Below, piece after piece: positions 17,434 through 24,439 of a DNA stretch of 58,323 bases. The notes below the pieces were generated by a model, which saw nothing but the letters and a program-made list of their open reading frames with translations, was not told where the DNA came from and did no database searches. The stretch is taken from positions 1 to 58,323 of the forward strand of contig JAOAKA010000006.1 of the NCBI GenBank assembly GCA_026413885.1, written 5' to 3'. Source of the stretch: Sulfolobales archaeon (lineage in GTDB: Archaea > Thermoproteota > Thermoprotei_A > Sulfolobales > NBVN01). The translations under genes were made by a program, and so were the position numbers. Positions within the stretch are counted from its first letter, which is position 1, and each line of letters starts with the position of its first letter.

Positions 17434-18426
17434 GTGGAACTTGAAGTAAGAGAAAAAATACTGAGGATACTGGAAGAAGCCGGTAGAAGCGGACTCAGCC
17501 AGGGAGAACTAGTTATAGAAGCTGGTTACTCAAAAAGTTGGGTTTCGGAAGTCTTAAGAGAACTCGAGAAAAAAGGACTGATAGCTAGAGTTCCCGGACC
17601 CGGTAAAACTAAGAGAGTAGTCCTATCTAAATATCTCGATCCCTCGATAGGTAGAACCATTCGGGTCGGGTTAGTTAGAGCTTCTGAGTACATATATCTT
17701 CCGAACTTCATTAAGTACCTCAAGACCTACGGATATGAAGTAGAGATCGTTCTATTTGAAAATGTTTCAGAAGCAACATCAGCACTAGCTAGAGCTGACG
17801 TGCACGTATCTATAACCCCCCTATACACTCAGGCGGTCTATAGAGCTCTCGGCGCTTCAATAAAGACATATAGTGGAGGTGCTCTAAGAGGTGCATCTCT
17901 CATATATAGAAATTTTGGGGGGAAGACTTTAAGCAGTAGAGCGTCTACAATGGAGATAGCTGCTATAGCTATACATAGAGCTCTCCACTATGGAGACCCG
18001 GAAATACTCTACTACGACGAACCCGAGAGCGGTATTAAAGCATTTATACGTGGAAGTGCTGACGCTATAGCTATATGGGAACCATATGCTAGTGAACTCG
18101 AGAAAATGGGGTTCAGGAGAGTGAGACTAGCAGAGTACGTTGGAAGCTACTACTGCTGCACTCTAGCTAGACACGAAAACCTCAACTACGAAGTCTCTCA
18201 GAAAATTGGAGATGCGTGGGAGAGAGCTCTTAAAGATGTAAGAAGTGGAGTAATAACTCAAAATCCTCTACAAGCAATAGGTATAGAGAACCTCCCGATG
18301 GAGAAGACACTGAAAGAATATGAATATACAGAAGAACTCATATGGGATTACATTAAAAAAGTCTTAAGCTATGTCTCAGGTTTTCTACTTAACTTAACTA
18401 CTATTAGAGAGCTGTTAAAGAACTGA
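17434..18426 (+). CDS. Winged-HTH regulator fused to a periplasmic-binding-protein-like sensor domain
   Basis: 330 residues. The first 65 are a MarR/IclR-like winged helix (ILRILEEAGRSGLSQGELVI, SKSWVSEVLRELEKKGLIAR). From about residue 73 the sequence reads like a type 2 solute-binding protein of the SsuA/NMT1 kind (IRVGLVRASEYIYLPNFIK, EATSALARADVHVS, FIRGSADAIAIWEPYASELE) without signal peptide, so it should be a cytoplasmic ligand sensor. The arrangement resembles LysR-type regulators but with a different DNA-binding module. It is divergent from the SSS symporter operon with a 49-bp gap, suggesting it controls uptake of its own ligand. The start is GTG, probably leaderless. Confidence 0.8.
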   Translation: MELEVREKILRILEEAGRSGLSQGELVIEAGYSKSWVSEVLRELEKKGLIARVPGPGKTKRVVLSKYLDPSIGRTIRVGLVRASEYIYLPNFIKYLKTYGYEVEIVLFENVSEATSALARADVHVSITPLYTQAVYRALGASIKTYSGGALRGASLIYRNFGGKTLSSRASTMEIAAIAIHRALHYGDPEILYYDEPESGIKAFIRGSADAIAIWEPYASELEKMGFRRVRLAEYVGSYYCCTLARHENLNYEVSQKIGDAWERALKDVRSGVITQNPLQAIGIENLPMEKTLKEYEYTEELIWDYIKKVLSYVSGFLLNLTTIRELLKN

Positions 18427-18444
18427 AGGGTCTTCGCCCTTCGG
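18423..18444 (+). repeat. Stem-loop at the 3' end of the regulator gene
   Basis: CTGAAGGG and CCCTTCGG pair around a 6-base loop (TCTTCG), with one G-U wobble in RNA. The left arm contains the TGA stop of the HTH/solute-binding regulator. There is no long U-tract after it, so intrinsic termination is uncertain; it may be a 3' end stabiliser. Confidence 0.45.
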
Positions 18445-18720
18445 TATTCTAACACCAGTCGTACCGATCCCGCTGCCGTTTAGGATTGTAGATATAGCTA
18501 GCACTACTATTGGAGTGTATCTGGCCATCTTTAATAGCTTTAAGTATCTACTGGTTTTCACATATTTCACCGAGCAGCTTACTGAAAAATAGAATATCAA
18601 TCATAATTACAAAGCTGAAGTACCTACCGGCTTCACTACTCATCAGTTACTGTAAATAAGATTTCAATACTTCGAGCATGAGCGTCTCAACACTAGCTGA
18701 AATAAGGACCTTGCATCTAT
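18427..18720. other. Intergenic region with a possible short minus-strand ORF
   Basis: This 294-bp stretch separates two convergent genes. It holds the distal half of a stem-loop (to 18444). A minus-strand open frame (18415-18600, 61 codons) ends inside the regulator gene; it contains a hydrophobic segment (TPIVVLAISTILNGSG) but has a TTG start without a ribosome binding site, so I do not call it a gene. No tRNA or C/D-box pattern was found. Confidence 0.4.
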
Positions 18721-19860
18721 CTATTTACCTCTACCCTTTATATACTTGAGAGCCCTTCTAATACTCTTATTAAGCCAGTCTCTAGTGATAGGAGAATACT
18801 CGAGTTCTCTAATAAACGGTGCGGTAAAGTTTACTAACGTCGTAAGATCCACTAGGTAAGACTCAACAAGTTCCAGATCGTAGTCTAGTGAGGCTTTCTT
18901 TAAAGCCAGTGCGATATTCCTCACTGTGTCAATGTCTCCAGGAACTAGTACTTGAGTCATAGCGAGTTGAAGATCGCTCGAGACTGCTGCTGAGATACTA
19001 GTTGGGTATTTTAAAATAGAGTTCACAAGCTTCAAAAGATGCCCATCTCTACCGGAGATAATGGCCATGAATGCTGCTCTAGAGACATTCATTATGCTCC
19101 CTATCTTTCTAATTCTAATCCCTCTTAGAATACTTTCAACATGCTCTATGTGTTTACTTAGTAGCTCTTTCTTCATGTCGAGCTTGACATCTAGACTTAC
19201 AGTAGTCAGTGGGTCGAGCTCTATAGAACCTAGTATTCTCAAGTCCTTATTATCTATTTTAGACGGTATTTCAATACCTCTAACCTCACTTCCTAGTTTC
19301 AATATGTCTTCGCTATTACTACCTCTCTTTAATTCTTTAGTGAAGTGTTCTTCTAGTTTTTTCTGGCTGAATAAACTGAGTGGATTCTCAGTTATCTCGT
19401 TAATGTAGTACCCAATCTCTGCTTTACTGAATATTCTCTCGTAAAACGTATAGTGCCTTACCCCAACATCATCAAGTTCTCTAGGTCTGAGGTGCTTTGG
19501 GCAGTAGAAAGTAAGTATAGTCCCAGTAGGTATGGTGTTCACACAGCTCCTTAGAAACGGTATCGTTTGAGGCAGTTTCACACAGTCAATGTTTTTAGTT
19601 AAGTATACGACCTCTATACCTAGTTTGATCATGTGGATGTAGTAGTCCAGTCTTAAGCGAATAACGTCTTCTTCATGAAGTTTCACTATAGTTCTCAGTT
19701 TCTGAAGTGCTGATGTCCTTCTTCTAATACCTCTCTCCACTATGTCCTTTAAAACTCTATAGAATCCAGCTCTCCTCACGCTATAGAGGACGTCGTATAT
19801 TTCAGCTACCGACTCTATCTCCTCTCTCACACTAGTTGTACTACAGCCTTCAGACATCAC
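18721..19860 (-). CDS. Hypothetical protein (379 aa), no recognised family
   Basis: I do not recognise this soluble, basic protein. The N-terminal 80 residues are helical and charged (VLYSVRRAGFYRVLKDIVER, then RRRTSALQKLRTIVKLHEED) and could form a winged-helix or coiled-coil module. The middle contains a short stretch with two cysteines (CVKLPQTIPFLRSC), and the C-terminal half is helical (VSRAAFMAIISGRDGHLLKLV). No membrane helix, signal peptide or nucleotide-binding motif is visible. Fifteen bases separate its ATG from the stop of a 51-aa ORF upstream, so the two may form an operon. Codon use is host-like, which argues for a real gene. Confidence 0.7.
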   Translation of the reverse strand: MMSEGCSTTSVREEIESVAEIYDVLYSVRRAGFYRVLKDIVERGIRRRTSALQKLRTIVKLHEEDVIRLRLDYYIHMIKLGIEVVYLTKNIDCVKLPQTIPFLRSCVNTIPTGTILTFYCPKHLRPRELDDVGVRHYTFYERIFSKAEIGYYINEITENPLSLFSQKKLEEHFTKELKRGSNSEDILKLGSEVRGIEIPSKIDNKDLRILGSIELDPLTTVSLDVKLDMKKELLSKHIEHVESILRGIRIRKIGSIMNVSRAAFMAIISGRDGHLLKLVNSILKYPTSISAAVSSDLQLAMTQVLVPGDIDTVRNIALALKKASLDYDLELVESYLVDLTTLVNFTAPFIRELEYSPITRDWLNKSIRRALKYIKGRGK

Positions 19861-19875
19861 ATATAACTATACTTT

Positions 19876-20031
19876 CTAGCTATATAGACTTAAACTACAT
19901 TTAATACCTTCAATTACCTCAATCTCTCTAAATATATCCTCAACACTCTCCGCTATTTCTAAGTTTTTCGTATTATAGTGCGGTCTCATAACTCTGATAC
20001 TGAGTGTGAAGCACCGTATCGACGTTCTCAC
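19876..20031 (-). CDS. Small ORF (51 aa) upstream of the 379-aa gene
   Basis: A 51-codon frame from a GTG with GGTG about nine bases upstream. It reads as a beta strand (CFTLSIRVMRP), an acidic helix (NLEIAESVEDIFREIEVIEG) and a second strand (IKCSLSLYS). Its stop lies 15 bases before the ATG of the 379-aa gene on the same strand, so it is a plausible co-transcribed partner. I know no family for it. An overlapping frame without a start codon covers part of the same bases, so the call is tentative. Confidence 0.45.
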   Translation of the reverse strand: MRTSIRCFTLSIRVMRPHYNTKNLEIAESVEDIFREIEVIEGIKCSLSLYS

Positions 20032-20101
20032 CGCAGTCTACACCAGCTCTGGGAGATAGTTCTTCACTCTCTATCTCGTTTTCAGAGCGAATTGTTTAGA
20101 A

Positions 20102-20491
20102 CTAGCGCTCTAGTGTTAAAGCCAGCTCTATAAATGTCGGCACAATAATTAAGATTGCGACATAGGCTAGTGCGATAGTGAATAGAGCGTATTTAAGCAT
20201 AGGTTTTCTTACATACCTATTGACTAGAAGCACGAATCCTCCGTATCCGTGAATAGCTACTAGTACTGAAGCTATATATCTCAAAACCGGGTGAGTGTGT
20301 ATATAGATGGAGAGTCTGTAGTTAAAGCCTAAGACCGCAGTCACTCTAGGAAAAACCATTCCATACCCACTGAGCACGTAGAACATGAGTAAAATAGATA
20401 TTGGTAAAGCTGTTAACTCAACGATTCTGAGCCAGATATATGCAGACTTAGCTCTCGTAATTCCCTCACCACTCGAGGTCTTTGAAGATAT
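20102..20491 (-). CDS. Three-helix membrane protein with paired histidines, possible heme-binding partner of the nitroreductase
   Basis: The first conventional start is ATG at 20386 (94 aa), but it falls in the middle of the first membrane helix. The frame is open upstream for 35 more codons and completes that helix (IWLRIVELTALPISILLMFYVLSG) with a soluble N-terminus. ATA at 20491, directly after the stop of the upstream gene, is a possible start. The second helix carries histidines (HTHP ... AIHGYGG, about 14 residues apart), as in heme-b proteins of the ferric-reductase/cytochrome b561 type. Together with the upstream SagB-type nitroreductase this suggests a membrane electron-transfer pair. 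The heme role is inferred. Confidence 0.65.
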   Translation of the reverse strand: MSSKTSSGEGITRAKSAYIWLRIVELTALPISILLMFYVLSGYGMVFPRVTAVLGFNYRLSIYIHTHPVLRYIASVLVAIHGYGGFVLLVNRYVRKPMLKYALFTIALAYVAILIIVPTFIELALTLER

Positions 20492-21304
20492 TTAAGAACT
20501 TCCTCTGAGTCTCTCGTAGAGCTTACCTAACTCTTCAAAAGTTGTCTTGTGAGGTTCTTCGGGAACACCTACGGGAAAGAGATACAGAGGTCTTTCGTTT
20601 CTAGCTGATGAAATTATTTTAGCGACTTCTTCATCATAGAAAGCTCCTATAGCTACAGTTCCTAGGTCGAGAGCTGTTGCTACTAGATATATGTTCTGAC
20701 CAACGTGTCCGAGCTCCATGTGTACATATCTTATACCTCTCTCACCATATCTACCGGTAGTTCTCTCGTAAACAGCACAGAGTACGATAGTGACTGGAGC
20801 ATCTCTAACCCAGTCCTGTCTTAGGGAAGCTCTCCAGAGGTCTACTCTAACATCTCCTTCCTTAACTAACTTGATAGAGTGCCTCATGTAGTCATACTTG
20901 TAGACACCGGCTTTGAGGAACTCCCCATCGACCTTAACACTTCTATTGCCTACTACTACGTATACCTCTAGAGGGTAGGTAGCTCCAGCACTAGGAGCTG
21001 ATCTTCTGTACCACCCAAAACCAGCGTCTTCAACTAACCCCTGTGACGCCCAGAGAAGCATCGATAGCTGAACAATGGTTATAGGTTCTCTACGCCACTC
21101 TCTAATACTCTTCCTAAGGAGTATCGCTTCTTCAACTGTTAACTTAGTGATCTTAGAGGGTAGAGGTAACAGCACTTCATCTCCCACTACAATAGTGTAA
21201 CTATTACTACTTATTTGAGTAGTAAAGAATGATATTAACACATACGCAATTAAACCAGCAGTTAAAGCACTCACAGCTATAAATATATGCAACTTCATAC
21301 GCAA
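20492..21304 (-). CDS. SagB/ThcOx-type nitroreductase-family oxidoreductase, membrane-anchored
   Basis: 270 residues. An N-terminal helix (about 5-27) anchors or exports the protein. The rest is a nitroreductase fold of the SagB-type dehydrogenase group, with the FMN phosphate-binding RKSIREWRREPIT (about 66-78), the SAPSAGATYPLEVYVVVG segment and the C-terminal helix MELGHVGQNIYLVATALDLG. SagB-type enzymes use FMN; those of toxin clusters oxidise azolines, but most archaeal homologues have unknown substrates and no toxin genes nearby, as here. Next in the operon is a small membrane protein with paired histidines, which may pass electrons. ATG start. Confidence 0.85.
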   Translation of the reverse strand: MRMKLHIFIAVSALTAGLIAYVLISFFTTQISSNSYTIVVGDEVLLPLPSKITKLTVEEAILLRKSIREWRREPITIVQLSMLLWASQGLVEDAGFGWYRRSAPSAGATYPLEVYVVVGNRSVKVDGEFLKAGVYKYDYMRHSIKLVKEGDVRVDLWRASLRQDWVRDAPVTIVLCAVYERTTGRYGERGIRYVHMELGHVGQNIYLVATALDLGTVAIGAFYDEEVAKIISSARNERPLYLFPVGVPEEPHKTTFEELGKLYERLRGSS

Positions 21305-21447
21305 CCCACACTCTATGATTTCAGAGTTATTCAGCTGCTATAGCTACTTCCTACTACTTACTGTATCTGTATATGATTGCGTGAATATGTATCAACACAG
21401 GAGCTTCTAGAGTAAAAGAATAGAATTAGTGTTGTATAGGCTTTACA

Positions 21448-21954
21448 CTACTTCGGAGGCCAAGCTCTATCGAAGTATATGTTCTTGCTTGTAGCACTGA
21501 GAGGTATTCCTAAGACTATATCTGCGTCTAGGAGATTGAGTTTCTTAGCTGCTATACCTATTGTATACATTATCCTGTTGTCTACATTGAGTATTGAAGC
21601 TGTCTTAACCGCCGATCCGATAGCTATACCTAGATTGATCAAGCTCATTGCTAGATTAACGTCTACAGCTGTCTCCCTAGGCTGCTTCAACTTGAAGTCT
21701 ACAACCCTACATCCCACTAGTAAGACAGCTTCCGACCTTCTCACTCCGTAGGCATCTCTAGCGAAGAAGTCTCCATAGTCTCGAGATAGCTCATCCATAG
21801 CTGCGGCTAAGCTCTCTAACTCCTCTTTTTTATCCAATATTTTAACTAGGACGTTGTCTACACCTCTGCCTTTCGGAGCTGTTAGCGCGCTAAGAGCCAT
21901 CAACTTAGCTACTTGTACGACTCCATCTTTCACAGCTTCAGATATCTCGATCAT
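21448..21954 (-). CDS. DUF2148 family protein lacking the usual cysteine cluster
   Basis: 168 residues matching DUF2148 end to end: LSALTAPKGRGVDNV (about 20-34), EAVLLVGCR, and the highly conserved C-terminus NLGIAIGSAVKTASILNVDN then IPLSATSKNIYFDR. Characterised genomes label the family 'ferredoxin domain-containing' because a CGxCG-type cysteine-rich stretch lies in the middle. That stretch is absent here and only one cysteine remains. The protein therefore probably keeps the fold but not an Fe-S cluster. It is monocistronic, convergent with nothing and divergent from the epimerase. Function unknown. Confidence 0.85.
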   Translation of the reverse strand: MIEISEAVKDGVVQVAKLMALSALTAPKGRGVDNVLVKILDKKEELESLAAAMDELSRDYGDFFARDAYGVRRSEAVLLVGCRVVDFKLKQPRETAVDVNLAMSLINLGIAIGSAVKTASILNVDNRIMYTIGIAAKKLNLLDADIVLGIPLSATSKNIYFDRAWPPK

Positions 21955-22089
21955 TCTGTAACGCCAATATGTAGACTAGGCTAGAAATAGATAAGATTTA
22001 CTCGATGTAGCTAGAACACCTACAGAGCTGAGAAAGAGTTCTCAAACCTGCTCTACGGCAATTATTAGGAGAGCCTAGATTATCTTGGG

Positions 22090-23049
22090 TTGAAAGTGAA
22101 GACTGTAGTTACCGGTGGTGCGGGATTTATTGGAAGTCACTTAGTTGAAAAACTAGTTAGTGATGGCTATGAAGTCACTGTTCTAGATAACTTTAGTAGT
22201 GGTTTCCTGGGGAATTTAAGTAGAGTTCGCGATAGAGTGGGGTTAGTTGTTGGAGATATTAAGGACTTAAAGACGTGTTTAAATGTGTTTAAGGAAGCTG
22301 AAATAGTCTACCACTTTGCTGCGAATCCCGAGGTGAGAGTAAGCTCTATAGAACCTAAAGTTCACTTCGAAGAGAACGTATATGGAACATTTAATGTTGC
22401 TGAAGCCTCCAGAATCTCGGAAACAGTTAAGACAGTAGTTTTCGCGAGCTCTTCCACAGTCTACGGAGATGCTTCTGTAATACCTACACACGAGGAGTGC
22501 GGTCTGAAGCCTATCAGCATCTATGGGGCATCGAAAGCAGCTGCTGAACTCATACTTCACAGCTACTCCACACTATACGGTCTGAGAGTTGTTGTAGTTA
22601 GATACGCAAATATCGTAGGACCGAGAGCTAGACACGGAGTAATACGCGATTTCCTCGTGAAGTTGAGTAGAGATAGCTCCATCCTCGAGGTTCTCGGTGA
22701 CGGTAGACAGAGAAAGAGCTATCTCTACATAGATGACGCTATTGAAGCCACTCTACTCGCAGCTACTAAAGCCGAGGCTTCATACAGTGTGTTTAACGTA
22801 GGAAACGAAGACTGGGTAGAAGTATCGGAGATAGCTAAAATTATCAGTGAAGTTCTCGGTATTAAACCTAGAATAGTTTACTCGGGAGGAACTCGGGATG
22901 GGAGGGGGTGGCCTGGAGACGTTAAGTTCATGCTTCTATCTATAGATAAGATCAAGTCTCTAGGCTGGCGACCTAGATATACAAGTGCTGAAGCAGTTAA
23001 ACTGGCAGCTCGCGCTGTAGCTCGAGAGCTAGGGTTACTCAGGGAGTAA
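22090..23049 (+). CDS. NAD-dependent sugar-nucleotide epimerase, GalE-like
   Basis: Short-chain dehydrogenase/reductase of the extended type, 319 aa. The NAD-binding TGGAGFIGSH is at residues 8-17, the FAANPEV region follows, and the catalytic YxxxK is at Tyr145 and Lys149 (SIYGASKAA), with an upstream ASSSTVYG supplying the Ser/Thr. A C-terminal sugar-binding domain follows (GDGRQRKSYLYIDDA). Archaeal homologues are UDP-glucose 4-epimerases or related. It probably supplies sugars for N-glycan or surface polysaccharide synthesis together with the nucleotidyltransferase at 2.8 kb and the glycosyltransferase at 30 kb. TTG start, no clear ribosome binding site. Its last 15 bases overlap a convergent gene. 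Confidence 0.92.
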   Translation: MKVKTVVTGGAGFIGSHLVEKLVSDGYEVTVLDNFSSGFLGNLSRVRDRVGLVVGDIKDLKTCLNVFKEAEIVYHFAANPEVRVSSIEPKVHFEENVYGTFNVAEASRISETVKTVVFASSSTVYGDASVIPTHEECGLKPISIYGASKAAAELILHSYSTLYGLRVVVVRYANIVGPRARHGVIRDFLVKLSRDSSILEVLGDGRQRKSYLYIDDAIEATLLAATKAEASYSVFNVGNEDWVEVSEIAKIISEVLGIKPRIVYSGGTRDGRGWPGDVKFMLLSIDKIKSLGWRPRYTSAEAVKLAARAVARELGLLRE

Positions 23050-23364
23050 CTTAAGTGTTATACCGCACTCCTTCAGCATCCTATATATATCTGAAACCAC
23101 GCTAACTAGAGATTCGTGATTCGAGCACTCAATTACAATTTTTACAGCACCTGCGTGTGTTACTTCGTGGACTACGTGGTGAGGTCTGAGTACTTGTGGT
23201 GAAACCTTAATTAAGCTCCCACCGTATGAACATACAAACGATGTGTGTGTTCCCACACAGAAACCTCTAGAAAATAGATACTCACCTAATCTCGTTAAAC
23301 AGGTAATTTCTTCGGGAAGACCTTTCAGCAGTACGTCGTATATAACTCTATGCAGTTGATACAC
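23035..23364 (-). CDS. Hypothetical protein (109 aa)
   Basis: I do not recognise a family. The product has a compact alpha/beta pattern: strand-rich middle (GTHTSFVCSYGGSLIKV), a histidine-rich loop (RPHHVVHEVTHAG) and a C-terminal strand-helix-strand (AVKIVIECSNHESLVSVVSD ... GITLKLL). The histidines could bind a metal, which is speculation. The GTG start has an AT-rich TATA-like sequence about 25-30 bases upstream, suggesting a leaderless mRNA. Its end overlaps the end of the convergent epimerase gene by 15 bases. Confidence 0.6.
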   Translation of the reverse strand: MYQLHRVIYDVLLKGLPEEITCLTRLGEYLFSRGFCVGTHTSFVCSYGGSLIKVSPQVLRPHHVVHEVTHAGAVKIVIECSNHESLVSVVSDIYRMLKECGITLKLLPE

Positions 23365-23439
23365 CCAAACTAAACTCTGTAGAAATTAATTAGAGTCAAC
23401 TACTTCACTACGGAGTTAGATGCTGAACTCGCTTCACAG

Positions 23440-24423
23440 TTAACTTCCCTGAAGTTTCACTAGGTTAAGTGGTGTATTTAAAGCTATCGCAGCCGCCCCA
23501 ATTAAGACAGCATTCTCACCGAGTGGTGTTAGAACGATTTTCGGCATTCTATTTACTGTGTATTTAGGTGTCTTTCTCGCTATCACTTCGATGAACCCTG
23601 GGTTTCTCAGAGCTATAGACCCCCCTAGAGAGAGTATCTCCGGGTCGTAGATGTTTACCACTGATGCCACACCGGCGGCATTGATTTCAGCGAGGAAGTT
23701 CACCAGATAATCAGCGAATACATCACTGCGAGATCTATATTGAAAGAGTTCTTCAGAAGTCATCGAGCCCTCCAATGCTTTTCTATAGGCTTCTGTGTCT
23801 GGACCTCCCCACTCTCTCGCTAGAGTAGCAGCAGTTCTCGGTATATTTGCTCCTGAAGCTATCCCCTCCCAATGTCCGATACTCCCGCAACCACAAACAA
23901 ACCTACCGCTGCAGTCTATAACTACGTGACCAACCTCGTGTGCGTTACCGTCTTTTCCGAGGAGGAGGTGGTCATCAACTACTACACCACACCCGATGCC
24001 TGTACTGAGAGTCACATATACGACATTACTGAAACCTCTACCAGCACCAACTATATACTCTCCCCACACAGCTGCTACACAGTCGTTTACTACGTAGGTC
24101 TTGACACGCATGACCTCCTCTATAGGTGCCTTCAACCTAAAGGTCTTCAATCTAACGTTTGGAGCTCCAACAACGTCACCGCGGCGGATATCTATAGGAC
24201 CTACGGTACCTACTCCTATAGCCGCTATCTCTCTATAGGGATCTGAAACTAGCTTGAATATCTGTGAAATAACTGTGTGAGCAACTACTTCATCACTACC
24301 TTCCTGAGGAGTTGTAGCAGTAACAACTTTAAGTAGCTCACCATCTAATTTAAATAGACCGACTCTAGTCTTAGTAGCACCTATATCTACTCCTACTACA
24401 TACCTCACAGAGCCACCACTCAC
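23440..24423 (-). CDS. ROK family sugar kinase, probable glucokinase
   Basis: Cytoplasmic ATP-dependent hexokinase-type enzyme, 327 aa. It shows the ATP phosphate-binding loop VGVDIGATKTRVG (about 9-21), the second DxGxG-like segment VVYVTLSTGIGCGVV, and the ROK zinc site HEVGHVVIDCSGRFVCGCGS with one histidine and three cysteines. ROK kinases of hyperthermophilic crenarchaea phosphorylate glucose and other hexoses. Its neighbour is PEP carboxykinase, so both serve central carbon metabolism. GTG at 24423 is the longest start; GTG at 24408, 4 bases after GGTGG, gives the more typical N-terminus MRYVVGVDIG. Confidence 0.9.
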   Translation of the reverse strand: MSGGSVRYVVGVDIGATKTRVGLFKLDGELLKVVTATTPQEGSDEVVAHTVISQIFKLVSDPYREIAAIGVGTVGPIDIRRGDVVGAPNVRLKTFRLKAPIEEVMRVKTYVVNDCVAAVWGEYIVGAGRGFSNVVYVTLSTGIGCGVVVDDHLLLGKDGNAHEVGHVVIDCSGRFVCGCGSIGHWEGIASGANIPRTAATLAREWGGPDTEAYRKALEGSMTSEELFQYRSRSDVFADYLVNFLAEINAAGVASVVNIYDPEILSLGGSIALRNPGFIEVIARKTPKYTVNRMPKIVLTPLGENAVLIGAAAIALNTPLNLVKLQGS

Positions 24424-24439
24424 TACCTAGGTTTAAATC

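Noticed and set aside
18415-18600. 61-codon minus-strand ORF with a hydrophobic segment
   Set aside because: It has a TTG start without ribosome binding site and runs into the end of the convergent regulator gene; evidence is too weak for a gene.
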